Source: Alcaligenaceae bacterium SAGV5
Lineage (GTDB): Bacteria > Pseudomonadota > Gammaproteobacteria > Burkholderiales > Burkholderiaceae_B
Reading direction: 5' to 3'
Assembly: GCA_009360345.1 (NCBI GenBank)
Contig: SPDP01000002.1
Location: 930,001 to 994,000, forward strand
DNA: 64,000 nucleotides
Within the stretch, counting starts at the first letter, position 1, and the number at the start of each line of letters is the position of its first letter. Shown piece after piece: positions 8,349-17,099 of the stretch. The translations under genes were made by a program, and so were the position numbers. Under the pieces are notes generated by a model. The model was given only the letters and a program-made list of their open reading frames with translations, had not been told where the DNA came from and made no database searches.

Positions 8349-9341
8349 TCATTCGACACGGGCGCCCGACTTGCGGGCGGCCTCTTCCCACTTGGGGACT
8401 TCGACCTTCATGAAGGCGGCGAGCTCTTCGGGGGTGGTCGGGGTGGGTTGAAGGCCCTTGCTGGCCAGGTTCTTCGACAGCAGCGGGTCTTTCATGGCTT
8501 CCCGGAAGGCGGCGTTGAGACGGTCGATGGCCGCCCGGGGCGTGCCGGCGGGGGCGAGCAGTACATGCCAGCCGCTGACTTCGAACCCCTTGACGCCTAC
8601 CGCTTCCAGCGTGGGCAGGTCCGGCGTGAACGACCGGGCGGAAGGGGTGAGCGCGGCCAGCCCGCGCAGCTTGCCTGCCTCCATCAACGGCACCGTATTG
8701 GTGAGCGAATCGACCATGACGTCCACCCGGCCCGCCAGCAGGTCTACGCGGGCAGGGCCGGTGCCGCGATAGGGAATGTGGCTCATGTCGGTGCCGGTCG
8801 CGGTCAGGACCATCTGCGCGCCGATGTGGGACAGCGTGCCGTTGCCGCCTGACGCGTAGGTGAACTTGCCTGGATGGGCCTTGATGTCCGCCATCAGTTC
8901 CTGGATCGTCTTCCAGCGCGAGTCGCCGTTGACCAGCACGACGAAGGGCGCAACGCTGACGGCGGTGATGGGAGCGAAGTCCCGGATCGGATCGTAGCCA
9001 AGATTGCTGCCGTACAGCACCGATGCGACACCATGGGTGCCATTGGTTCCCGATACGACCGTATAGCCGTCGGCGGGGCTGCGGGCCGCCTGCGCGACCC
9101 CTATGGTGCCGCCCGCGCCTGCCTTGTTCTCGACGACCACCGCCTGGCCGAGGATCTTGGATACCTTGTCGGCCAGTACTCGTGCCTCGGTATCGACGCC
9201 GCTGCCGGCGGCGAAAGGGACGATCCACTGCACGGGTTTGGAGGGATAGGGTTTGTCGGCACTCTGGCCGGCTGCCGCGAAGCTGGCGCAAGCGGCGGCG
9301 GCGAGCGCCGCGTATGGCAGGGCTGGGGAAAGGCGGGCCAT
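8349..9341 (-). CDS. Bug/TctC-family periplasmic solute-binding protein
   Basis: The 330-aa product has an alanine-rich Sec-type signal peptide (residues 1 to about 25), then KPVQWIVPFAAGSGVD and the middle block HIPYRGTGPARVDLLAGR. Near the C-terminus it has the conserved APAGTPRAAIDRLN. It is divergent from the module B ligase across an AT-rich control region and convergent with the second DszB-like gene, so it is probably the uptake component for the module B substrate. The equivalent Bug gene of module A is likewise divergent from its operon, so the arrangement is duplicated as well as the enzymes. Confidence 0.9.
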   Translation of the reverse strand: MARLSPALPYAALAAAACASFAAAGQSADKPYPSKPVQWIVPFAAGSGVDTEARVLADKVSKILGQAVVVENKAGAGGTIGVAQAARSPADGYTVVSGTNGTHGVASVLYGSNLGYDPIRDFAPITAVSVAPFVVLVNGDSRWKTIQELMADIKAHPGKFTYASGGNGTLSHIGAQMVLTATGTDMSHIPYRGTGPARVDLLAGRVDVMVDSLTNTVPLMEAGKLRGLAALTPSARSFTPDLPTLEAVGVKGFEVSGWHVLLAPAGTPRAAIDRLNAAFREAMKDPLLSKNLASKGLQPTPTTPEELAAFMKVEVPKWEEAARKSGARVE

Positions 9342-9376
9342 GGTCGTCTCCTGGAGCCGGGTCTTTTCAGGCTCGG

Positions 9377-9419
9377 ATTATTGATTGAAAATTTTGTTGT
9401 TAATCAAATATACATCAAA
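9377..9419. promoter_or_regulatory. AT-rich divergent control region of module B
   Basis: ATTATTGATTGAAA (9377-9390) matches 13 of 14 bases of the module A word at 5242, and TACATCAAA (9411-9419) is identical to the one at 5198. The block lies between the Bug gene (minus) and the ligase (plus). TTGATT and AATCAA half-sites at 9381 and 9402 also form an inverted pair. Confidence 0.4.
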
Positions 9420-9466
9420 AAATTTTTAGATGGACTAGAATTGAAATCAAAATGAGAGGAGACGCC

Positions 9467-11440
9467 ATGGAGGCATCGAGCGATACCGGGAAAGCCCCGA
9501 TCTGGACCCCCACGCAAGCGCGCGCCGCGAGTTCGCGCATGGTCGAGTTCATGGAAATGGTCGCGCGGCGAGGCGGGCCGCCGTTGCGGGACTACCAGCA
9601 GTTGCACGCCTATTCGGTCGAGCATCCTGGCGCGTTCTGGCGGACCGTCATCGACTATTGCGGCGTGCGGTACGAGCATCTGGGCGATCGGGATTTGGTC
9701 GGCGGCGACCGCATGCCAGGTGCGAGCTGGTTCCCCGACGCGCGCTTGAACATCGCACGTACCTTGCTGGCGTCGGACGACCACATGCCGGCCGTCATCG
9801 GCCTGATGGAGGACGCGGCACCGACCAGCCTGAGTTTCGGCGAGTTGCGTGCGCGGGTTTCCCGCTACCAGCAGGCCATGCGAGCCGCCGGGGTGGGGGT
9901 GGGCGATCGCGTGGCGTGCCTGACACCCAGCATCCCGGATGCGGTGGCCGCCATGCTGGCGACCGTGGCCCTCGGCGCGGTATGGGCGGCATGTTCGCCG
10001 GAGTACGGTGTCAACGCCGCCGTCGATCGCATCGGCCAGGTCCAGCCCAAGCTCATGCTCGTCGCGGACGGTTACCGGCATGGCGGCAAGGTCTATGAAC
10101 TGGGCGAGAAGGTCGAGGAAATCCTGCGGCGTGTCCCGTCCATTTCGACCGCGGTGGCCGTGCCGGTCCTGGGCGTCGGGCGGAGCATGGCGGGGACGGT
10201 GGAGCGCGATCGCTTTCTGGCGCCTTACCAGGCCGGCGGGATCGAGTACGAGAGCCTGCCTTTCCAGCACCCGGCCTATATTCTGTTTTCCTCCGGGACG
10301 ACCGGAGCGCCCAAGTGCATCGTGCACGGGGCGGGCGGCGCCATGCTCGAAAATCTCAAGGCGCATGCGCTCCAGTTCGACGTTCGCCCGGGAGACCGCG
10401 TCTATATGGCCAGCACCATAGGCTGGATGGTCTGGAACGTCATGGCCATGGCGCTTGGCTGCGGCGCCTCCATCGTGCTGTACGACGGCTCGCCCTTCCA
10501 TCCCGGTGGCGATGCCCTGGTACGCCATATCGCCGAGCAGCGCGTGACGTTCGCGCGGCTGCCGGCCCGCTATGTCGAGTCGCTGGCCAAGGCCGGCCGC
10601 GTGCCGCGCCTCGACCATGACTTCGGCGCGCTGAAGACGCTCATGTGCAACGGTTCCCCCTTCGGGGCCGACGGCTACGCATACGTCTATGAAAAGGTGA
10701 AGGCCGACGTGCACGTCGTTTCTCCGTCCGGCGGAACGGATTCGTTCGGTTCCCTGGTCTCGAATTTCCCCATTGGCCCGGTCTGGGCGGGAGAAATCCA
10801 GGGGCCGGCGCTGGGCTTCGACATCGACGTCTTCGACGGGCAGGGCAACCCGCTACGGGGCCAGCCGGGCGAACTCGTCGTCAAGCGTCCGTTTCCTTCG
10901 ATGCCCTTGCATTACCTCAACGATCCAGGCGACAAACGCTACCGGGAGACGTATTTCAGCGTCTATCCCGACGTCTGGCGGCATGGGGATTGGGCAGAGT
11001 TCACCGGGCACGGCGGCCTGATCATCCATGGCCGCAGCGATTCCACGCTCAACGCCCGGGGCGTGCGCATCGGCACGGCAGAGATCTACAGGCAGCTTGC
11101 CGATTTCGACGACGTGCGCGAAAGCGTCGTCGTGGCTCAGGATTGGGAGGGCGACACACGGGTGGTAATGTTCGTTCAACTGAGAGACGGCGCGGCGTTC
11201 GACGACCAGATGGAAGGGCGGATACGCAAGTTGTTGCGGGATGGCCTGTCGCCCCGGCACGTGCCGTCGAAGATCATTCCGGTGGCGGCCATACCCGTCA
11301 CGTTCACCGGCAAGGTGTCCGAGGCCGCCGTGCGGGATGCCATCCACGGCCGCGAGCCGTCCAATCTCGGTGCGCTCGCCAATCCCGAATCGTTGGCATG
11401 TTTCGAGCCGTCGGGATTGCCGGCGCTGCGCGCGGCCTGA
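9467..11440 (+). CDS. Acetoacetate-CoA ligase family acyl-CoA synthetase (module B)
   Basis: The 657-aa product is a paralogue of the module A ligase, with the same ATP loop ILFSSGTTGAPKCIVHGAGG and the C-terminal HGDWAEFTGHGGLIIHGRSD. I chose the ATG at 9467 because a strong AGAGGAG site lies just before it; the upstream ATG at 9452 itself overlaps that site. The final catalytic lysine lies in TFTGKVSE. It is followed after 18 bp by GctA2 and GctB2. In module A the ligase comes after the CoA-transferase pair, here before it, so the two modules have been rearranged relative to each other. Confidence 0.88.
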   Translation: MEASSDTGKAPIWTPTQARAASSRMVEFMEMVARRGGPPLRDYQQLHAYSVEHPGAFWRTVIDYCGVRYEHLGDRDLVGGDRMPGASWFPDARLNIARTLLASDDHMPAVIGLMEDAAPTSLSFGELRARVSRYQQAMRAAGVGVGDRVACLTPSIPDAVAAMLATVALGAVWAACSPEYGVNAAVDRIGQVQPKLMLVADGYRHGGKVYELGEKVEEILRRVPSISTAVAVPVLGVGRSMAGTVERDRFLAPYQAGGIEYESLPFQHPAYILFSSGTTGAPKCIVHGAGGAMLENLKAHALQFDVRPGDRVYMASTIGWMVWNVMAMALGCGASIVLYDGSPFHPGGDALVRHIAEQRVTFARLPARYVESLAKAGRVPRLDHDFGALKTLMCNGSPFGADGYAYVYEKVKADVHVVSPSGGTDSFGSLVSNFPIGPVWAGEIQGPALGFDIDVFDGQGNPLRGQPGELVVKRPFPSMPLHYLNDPGDKRYRETYFSVYPDVWRHGDWAEFTGHGGLIIHGRSDSTLNARGVRIGTAEIYRQLADFDDVRESVVVAQDWEGDTRVVMFVQLRDGAAFDDQMEGRIRKLLRDGLSPRHVPSKIIPVAAIPVTFTGKVSEAAVRDAIHGREPSNLGALANPESLACFEPSGLPALRAA

Positions 11441-11458
11441 ATACGGAGGAAGCACGAT

Positions 11459-12298
11459 ATGCATGCAGAACGCTCATTGCTGACCGTGGACGAACTGGTC
11501 GCCGGCTTCGAAGGGGGCATGCTGGCCTTGCCCAAGGACGAAAGCGGCGTACCCATGGCGGCGGTACGCGCCCTCATCCGGCGTCGGCCACGGCCCTTTC
11601 ATCTTCTGTGCGTGCCGGCGTGTGGCTTGCATGCCGACCTGTTGATCGGCGCGGGGCTGGTTCATACCGTGGAGTGCGGCGGAGTGGTCGTGGGAGAACT
11701 CGGCGCCGGCGCGCGCTTTCGCGTCGCGGTTCGCGACGGCGGCCTGCAGTTGAAGGATTCCACCTGCCCCGTCATCCATGCGGGCCTGCAGGCGGGCGCG
11801 AAAGGCGCGCCGTTCGCATCGCTGCGCGGCATCATCGGATCGGATCTGCTGCGGGTACGTCCCGAATGGCGGGTCATCGACAACCCGTTCGCCGATGGAG
11901 GCGATCCGGTACTGCTGGTGCCCGCGTTGAATCCGGACTGCTTCCTGTTCCACGCGCGCTGGGGCGATCGCCATGGCAACGTCTGGACCGGCGGCCGGCG
12001 CGACCTGGCATACACCGCCCACGCGTCGCGCAAGACTTTCGTCACCGTGGAGCACATCTGGGACGGCAACCTGTTGACCGATCCCGTCATGTCGGCCGGC
12101 ACCTTGTCCGAGGTGTACGTGTCGGGCCTGGCGCACGTCCCGGGCGGGACCTGGCCCATGACGCTGCAACACGAGCGCGAGGAAGATACCCCGCATATCG
12201 TCCGCTACATGGATGCCGCCCGTACCGACGAAGGTTTCCAGGCCTACCTGGACGAGTTCGTCGCCAACGAGCCGCGTATCGACGGAGTCCGCGCATGA
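11459..12298 (+). CDS. CoA-transferase family alpha subunit (GctA/IpdA-like), module B
   Basis: The 279-aa product is a paralogue of the module A alpha subunit. Shared blocks are ADLLIGAGLVHTVECGG (residues 59-75), GELGAGARF and HARWGDRHGNVWTG. Glu72 and Glu80 match Glu77 and Glu85 of the paralogue. The N-terminal glycine-rich CoA-loop region differs: module A has ATGFNGHFSG where this protein has LPKDESGVPM, so the two subunits probably do not bind the same acyl group. Its stop overlaps the start of the beta gene (ATGA at 12295-12298). Confidence 0.84.
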   Translation: MHAERSLLTVDELVAGFEGGMLALPKDESGVPMAAVRALIRRRPRPFHLLCVPACGLHADLLIGAGLVHTVECGGVVVGELGAGARFRVAVRDGGLQLKDSTCPVIHAGLQAGAKGAPFASLRGIIGSDLLRVRPEWRVIDNPFADGGDPVLLVPALNPDCFLFHARWGDRHGNVWTGGRRDLAYTAHASRKTFVTVEHIWDGNLLTDPVMSAGTLSEVYVSGLAHVPGGTWPMTLQHEREEDTPHIVRYMDAARTDEGFQAYLDEFVANEPRIDGVRA

Positions 12299-13029
12299 AC
12301 AACGACATGCTGGTCATCTGCCTGCTTGCGAAGATGCTGGAGAATGCCGGTGTCGTGGCCGTGGGTTCTTCGTCGCCGGTACCGGCCGCGGCGGCTTTGC
12401 TGGCGCAGCGGCTCTGCCCGGGCCGCACGCGAGCCCTGGTGTTTCGGAACAACGTCAACGACCCCTTCCACGAGAGCGGCAGCGAACTGTACGACCGGAT
12501 CGGGCAGGGCCGCATCGATGTTTTCTTCATCGGCGGCGGGCAGATCGATGGACAGGCCAATCTCAACAACGTGGGAGTCGGGGAGTATCCACGATCGAAG
12601 GCCCGCTTTCCCGGTTCGTTCGGTACGCCGTTCATCATCTCCATGGTGCCGCGGGTCATCCTGTACCGCGAAGAACATAGTCCCCGTGTGCTGGTCCCCA
12701 AGGTGGATTTCATCAGCGCGCCGGGCATGCCGCCGCCGGGGGTGTATCGCCGTGGCGGACCGACCGACCTCGTCACCAGCAAGGCGGCTTTCGCCTTCGA
12801 CCGCGGCACCGGCCGTTTCACGTTGAGCAGTACGCACCCGGGCCATTCGGTCGACGACATCGTGCAGGCCACGGGTTTTGACTTCGATCGTCCGCCTTCG
12901 GTGCCCGAAACACCGCCGCCGCCGCCGCCATGGGTGGACCTGCTGACGTCCGTGGTACGCGACCAGGTCGCGGAGACGTATCCGGCGTTTGCGCGGCAGC
13001 GGCTGGTACGGGACGCTACTCGGGCTTGA
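12295..13029 (+). CDS. CoA-transferase family beta subunit (GctB/IpdB-like), module B
   Basis: The 244-aa product starts at the ATG overlapping the alpha stop; a much longer open frame (from 10990) reads antisense-like sequence and was rejected. The block FFIGGGQIDGQANLN and KVDFISAPG match module A. The site of the class I catalytic Glu reads ALVFRNNVND, so Glu is absent here too. A run of six prolines near residue 204 separates the core from a C-terminal helical tail. Its 3' end overlaps the convergent Bug gene by 14 bp. Confidence 0.82.
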   Translation: MNNDMLVICLLAKMLENAGVVAVGSSSPVPAAAALLAQRLCPGRTRALVFRNNVNDPFHESGSELYDRIGQGRIDVFFIGGGQIDGQANLNNVGVGEYPRSKARFPGSFGTPFIISMVPRVILYREEHSPRVLVPKVDFISAPGMPPPGVYRRGGPTDLVTSKAAFAFDRGTGRFTLSSTHPGHSVDDIVQATGFDFDRPPSVPETPPPPPPWVDLLTSVVRDQVAETYPAFARQRLVRDATRA

Positions 13030-13984
13030 TGCCCGCGGCGCGGATGACCCGGGTCCAGCGGCCGATTTCCTCACCGATGTAGGTGCGGAAGTCCTCGGGC
13101 GTCGAGGGCACGGGCTCGGCGCCGAAGCGGGCCAGTTGCTCCCGGGCCTCGGGCGTGCCGAATCCCTTCTGCAGGATGGCGTTCAACTGCTTGACGACGT
13201 CGGGCGGCATGCCCGCCGGCCCGACCACGCCGAACCAGGCCGGGCTGTCGATCTGCGGGAATCCGCCTTCGCCCATCGAGGGGACGTCGGGCAGCAGGGG
13301 CGAGCGCTGCTTGCGCGTGACGGCGATGGCCTTGATCCGGCCCGTGGGCAGGTACTGCATGGCCGTGCTGAACGAGGTCTCGATGAACAGCATGACGTCG
13401 CCGGCCAGCAGGCCTTGCGCGGCGGGCGTGGTGCCCCGGTAGGGCACGTGCGTCAGCGCGATGCCGGCGGCGTGGTTCAGGGACTCGCCCACCATGTGGC
13501 CGACCGAGCCGATGCCGGCGGACGCGTAGGTGACCTTGCCGGGGTTCTGCCTGGCATAGGCGACCAGGCCGGGCAGGTCCTTGAAGGGGGCGTCGCGGGT
13601 CGCCAGGATGATGCCGCTGGTGGCCGAGGCGTTGCCGATGGGCGTGAAATCCTTTTGCGCGTCGAACGGCATCTTGGCCATCAGGCCCGGATTGATGCCG
13701 AAGCTGCTGATGGTGCCCATGCCTATCGTGTAGCCGTCCGGCGCCGCCTTGGCGATGACGTCCGTGCCCGCCACGCCGCCCGCGCCGCTGCGGTTGTCGA
13801 CCACGACGGGCTGCCCCAGCTGGTCGCTGATCATCCTGGCCAGCAGGCGCGCGGTCTGGTCGGCGGGGCCGCCGGCCGCCATGGGAACGATGAAGCGGAT
13901 GGGCCGGTCGGGGTAGGTGGCCATGGCGCTGCCGGCGGCCAGCGCGAGTGCGACGCCCGCAAGAATGCGTCGGGTAGGGGTCAT
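13016..13984 (-). CDS. Bug/TctC-family periplasmic solute-binding protein
   Basis: The 322-aa product has a short signal peptide (MTPTRRILAGVALALAAG) cleaved near residue 22, then RPIRFIVPMAAGGPADQTAR. The late block has PAWFGVVGPAGMPPDVVKQLN. It lies 37 bp downstream of the aldehyde dehydrogenase on the same strand and is likely its operon partner. The neighbouring GntR gene would then control both. It converges on module B with a 14-bp overlap. Confidence 0.9.
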   Translation of the reverse strand: MTPTRRILAGVALALAAGSAMATYPDRPIRFIVPMAAGGPADQTARLLARMISDQLGQPVVVDNRSGAGGVAGTDVIAKAAPDGYTIGMGTISSFGINPGLMAKMPFDAQKDFTPIGNASATSGIILATRDAPFKDLPGLVAYARQNPGKVTYASAGIGSVGHMVGESLNHAAGIALTHVPYRGTTPAAQGLLAGDVMLFIETSFSTAMQYLPTGRIKAIAVTRKQRSPLLPDVPSMGEGGFPQIDSPAWFGVVGPAGMPPDVVKQLNAILQKGFGTPEAREQLARFGAEPVPSTPEDFRTYIGEEIGRWTRVIRAAGIKPE

Positions 13985-14021
13985 GATGTTTGTCTCCTGG
14001 ATGTTTTGGGGGCGGCGCTCG

Positions 14022-15482
14022 TCACGCCTGTTCGTATTCGCTGACGAACTTGATGTTCAGGTATCCCTCTATGCCCTCGCTGCCGCATTCGGCGCCGAAG
14101 CCGCTGGCCTTGATCCCGCCGAACGGAACCTCGGGCGTGCTGCTGGCATTGGCGGCGCCGAAGGCAAAGGAGTTGATCGCGACCATGCCGGCCTCCAGCC
14201 GCCGCGACAGGCGGTTGGCCCATAGCGTCGAGTTGGTGAAGGCATAGGCCGCCAGCCCCACCGGCAGCCGGTTGGCTTCGGCCAGGACTTCCTCGACGTC
14301 GTCGAAGGCATTGATGGGAACGACGGGGCCGAAGGGCTCCTCGTTCATGACCAGCGCGCTGGCCGGGACATCGGTCAGGACGGTGGGCTCCCAGAAGTAG
14401 CCCGGCCGGTCCAGCCGCCTGCCGCCGCAGCGCAGCGTGGCGCCTTGCGCCAGCGCATCGTCGACGCAGTGCTGCATGGCGCCCAGCCTGCGCTCGTGCG
14501 CCAGCGGCCCCATGTTGACCTCGGGAGAGAAGCCGTCGCCGACGACCAGGGCCCGGGTTTCGGCCACGAATGCTTCGACGAAGGGTTCGTAGAGTTTGCG
14601 ATGGATGAAGAACCGGCTCGGATTCACGCAGCCCTGCGCCGAGTTGCGGAACTTGCGCAGGACCGAGGTGCGGGCGAGGCCGGCCAGGTCGCGCACGTCG
14701 TCCATGACGATCACGGGGGCGTGGCCGCCCAGCTCCATGACCGTGCGCTTGAGGTGCCGGCCCGACAGCTCCGCCAGCTTGCGGCCGACGGCGGTGGAGC
14801 CGGTGAACGAAATGCCCCGGATCGACGGCGAGGCGATCAACTGGCTGGAGATGCGGTCGGGCGCGCCGTAGACGAGGTTGAGCACGCCTTCGGGCAGCCC
14901 CGCGTCGGCGAAGGCCCGGACCAGTTCCATGGTCGACGCCGGCGTTTCTTCCGCGCCTTTGAGCACGCAGGTGCACCCGGCCGCCAGGATGGCGCAGACC
15001 TTTTTCATGGGAATCATGGCCGGGTAGTTCCAGGTCGTGAACGCGGCGATGGGGCCCATGGGCTCGCGCGCCGAGACCTGGCGGTGCCCGAGGTCGCGGG
15101 CCGGAATGGTCCGGCCATAGACGCGGCGGCCTTCCTCGGCATGCCAGACGAGCATGTCGGGCAGGTGGATGACTTCCTGGCGGGCCTGGTTCAGGGGCTT
15201 GCCCTGCTCCAGGGTCATCAGTTGCGCGATGCGCTCGACGCGGCCGCGCAGCACTTCCCCGGTCCGGAACAGGATCTTCGCGCGGTCGTAGGCGGACATG
15301 TCCCGCCATGCCGGAAAGCTTCGTTCCGCGGCGCGGGCCGCGCGCTCGACGTCGGCTTCGGACGCCACGGGCAACTGGCCGAGCACGGCCTCGGTGGCCG
15401 GGTTGATGACCGGCAGCGTCTCGCGTCCCTGGCCGTCCAGCCATTGGCCATCGATCAGCAGCCTGAGCGGGGTGTATTCCAT
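14022..15482 (-). CDS. NAD(P)-dependent aldehyde dehydrogenase (succinate-semialdehyde-dehydrogenase-like)
   Basis: The 486-aa product has the family length. Motifs are TTWNYPAMIPMKK (149-161), FTGSTAVGRK (227-236), general base Glu250 in MELGGHAP and the nucleophile Cys285 in SAQGCVNPSR. LEQGKPLNQARQEV resembles GabD-type enzymes. It oxidises an aldehyde to the acid; the exact aldehyde is unknown. The cofactor segment reads LKGAEETP, where most relatives have KPAE, a small departure. It is divergent from a GntR regulator with a long palindrome in between, and followed by a Bug gene. Confidence 0.88.
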   Translation of the reverse strand: MEYTPLRLLIDGQWLDGQGRETLPVINPATEAVLGQLPVASEADVERAARAAERSFPAWRDMSAYDRAKILFRTGEVLRGRVERIAQLMTLEQGKPLNQARQEVIHLPDMLVWHAEEGRRVYGRTIPARDLGHRQVSAREPMGPIAAFTTWNYPAMIPMKKVCAILAAGCTCVLKGAEETPASTMELVRAFADAGLPEGVLNLVYGAPDRISSQLIASPSIRGISFTGSTAVGRKLAELSGRHLKRTVMELGGHAPVIVMDDVRDLAGLARTSVLRKFRNSAQGCVNPSRFFIHRKLYEPFVEAFVAETRALVVGDGFSPEVNMGPLAHERRLGAMQHCVDDALAQGATLRCGGRRLDRPGYFWEPTVLTDVPASALVMNEEPFGPVVPINAFDDVEEVLAEANRLPVGLAAYAFTNSTLWANRLSRRLEAGMVAINSFAFGAANASSTPEVPFGGIKASGFGAECGSEGIEGYLNIKFVSEYEQA

Positions 15483-15525
15483 CGTGTCTCCTTCCTTGGG
15501 GCAGCCGTCCTGGCTGGTTTTCCTG

Positions 15526-15555
15526 AATATCGATTATTTGTAAATCATCGATATT
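15526..15555. promoter_or_regulatory. Palindromic operator between aldehyde dehydrogenase and GntR gene
   Basis: AATATCGAT and ATCGATATT are perfect 9-bp inverted arms separated by 12 bp, with half-site centres 21 bp apart, about two helical turns. The surrounding 60 bp is AT-rich. The position in the 143-bp divergent gap fits an operator for the GntR-type regulator, acting on the dehydrogenase-Bug operon and on its own gene. Confidence 0.6.
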
Positions 15556-15625
15556 TTGATCATTATCGTTTTTCAGGTCAACAACTGGCTAAAATCCGGG
15601 GATCTTTTCTCGCTTCGCCTGCCTC

Positions 15626-16333
15626 ATGACAAGACAGATTCCGATCGGCTCCGAGCCCGCCCCCGAACGGGGCCGGGCGACGCTGGCGACTTCGCTGGTG
15701 GAACGCTTGCGGCAGGAGGTGTTGTCAGGGGAACTGTTGCCCGGGCAGCGGATCCGGCTGGAGGAATTGCGCGACCGCTACGGCGTCAGTCTCAGTCCGC
15801 TGCGCGAGGCGGTGTCACGCCTGGGATCGGAAGGCCTGCTGCTGATCGAGGACCAGCGCGGCGTGCGCGTGGCGCCGGTTTCGGCCGAGAACCTGGCCGA
15901 GGTGGTCGAGCTGCGGGCCGATCTGGAGCCCAAGGCCCTGCGCGATTCCATCCTGCATGCCGACGAGGAATGGGAGGTCCGGATCACCGGCACGCTGATG
16001 CAGTTGTCGCGCCAGGAGAAGACCGACAATGGGCAGCAGCGGGTGGAGCGGTGGGAGCGCCTGCACAGGCAGCTCCACATGAGCCTGGTTTCGGCCTGTC
16101 GCATGCCGCTGCTGCTGCAGTTCTGTTCGATGCTGAATGACCGGGGCGACCGCTACCGGCGCCTGTTCCTCGCCAACCGCACGGTGGACCAGCGCGTCGT
16201 GCTGGAACATCACCAACTGGTCGAAGCCTGCCTGGAGCGCGATGCCGACAAGGCCTGCGGCCTGCTGCGGGCGCATATCGAAGGCGCCGCCGCCTACGTC
16301 TACGAGGCGTTGGCCAGGCAGGACCACGATTAG
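15626..16333 (+). CDS. GntR-family (FCD/FadR subfamily) transcriptional regulator
   Basis: The 235-aa product has an N-terminal winged helix (about residues 15-80: LEELRDRYGVSLSPLREAVS) and a C-terminal all-helical FCD domain. Histidines at LHRQLH, EHHQLVEA and RAHIEG fit the metal/ligand pocket of this subfamily. Such regulators sense organic acids. It is divergent from the aldehyde dehydrogenase gene and probably represses it in the absence of ligand. The start is the first ATG of the frame and gives the normal length of the family. Confidence 0.9.
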   Translation: MTRQIPIGSEPAPERGRATLATSLVERLRQEVLSGELLPGQRIRLEELRDRYGVSLSPLREAVSRLGSEGLLLIEDQRGVRVAPVSAENLAEVVELRADLEPKALRDSILHADEEWEVRITGTLMQLSRQEKTDNGQQRVERWERLHRQLHMSLVSACRMPLLLQFCSMLNDRGDRYRRLFLANRTVDQRVVLEHHQLVEACLERDADKACGLLRAHIEGAAAYVYEALARQDHD

Positions 16334-16352
16334 CGGGCCGGCCCGCCGCCTG

Positions 16353-17099
16353 TCAGAACTGTTCGTCTTCCCGCAGATACCGCCACTGTCCCGGAGGCAG
16401 GTCGCCCAGTGCGACGCCGCCTATGCGGACGCGCTTGAGACCCACCACGCGCAGGCCGACGGCTTCGCACATGCGGCGGATCTGGCGCTTCTTGCCTTCG
16501 CGCAAGGTGAAGGAGAGCTGGTCGTCGTTTTGCCAGCGGACCTTGGCGGGACGCAGGGGTTTGCCATCCAGCGACAGGCCGTGGTTGAGCAGTTTGAGGC
16601 CGCTTTCGGGCAGGCGGCCCGGGCGCGAGTACTGGACGCGGACCAGGTATTCCTTGTCGACGGTCGAGTCCTCGCCAATCAGGTGTTTGGCGATGCGGCC
16701 GTCCTGGGTCAGCACCAGCAGCCCGACCGAATCGATGTCCAGCCGCCCCGCCGGCACCAGGCTGCGCAACTGGGTGGGCTGGAAGCGGGTGGGCGAGCGG
16801 TCTCCGGTCCAGCGTGTGCTGGCCTTGACCAGGGTCACGGCGGGCTGGTAGCCGTCCTCGGCCTGGCCGCTGACGTAGCCGACCGGCTTGTTCAGCAGGA
16901 TGGTGACCCGCTGCGCCTGCTCGGCGCTGGCCTGGCGTTCGATGGTGATCTTCTGCTTCGGCAGCACCTTGCTGCCCAGCACCGAGACCACCGCGCCGTC
17001 CACGCGCACCCAGCCCCGGCTGATCCATTCATCGGCTTCCCGGCGGGAACAGAGTCCCAGTTCGGACATGCGTTTGGACAGGCGGACGGGTTCGGACAT
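16353..17099 (-). CDS. rluF: 23S rRNA pseudouridine synthase RluF-like (RsuA/RluB/E/F family)
   Basis: The 248-aa product has an N-terminal S4 RNA-binding domain (about residues 5-50: LSKRMSELGLCSRREADEWI) and a catalytic domain with the nucleophile Asp121 in GRLDIDSVGLLVL. KKRQIRRMCEAVGLRVVGLK is the family's C-terminal signature. It isomerises a uridine in 23S rRNA; position 2604 is inferred from similarity to RluF. The ATG at 17099 starts directly at the S4 domain; the open frame continues far upstream only as antisense of the hydrolase. The C-terminal low-complexity tail of some RluB proteins is absent. Confidence 0.85.
   Translation of the reverse strand: MSEPVRLSKRMSELGLCSRREADEWISRGWVRVDGAVVSVLGSKVLPKQKITIERQASAEQAQRVTILLNKPVGYVSGQAEDGYQPAVTLVKASTRWTGDRSPTRFQPTQLRSLVPAGRLDIDSVGLLVLTQDGRIAKHLIGEDSTVDKEYLVRVQYSRPGRLPESGLKLLNHGLSLDGKPLRPAKVRWQNDDQLSFTLREGKKRQIRRMCEAVGLRVVGLKRVRIGGVALGDLPPGQWRYLREDEQF

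Noticed and set aside
10990..12294. Upstream extension of the module B GctB gene to 679 codons
   Set aside because: It runs out of frame through the ligase and GctA genes; the ATGA overlap at 12295 gives a normal start.
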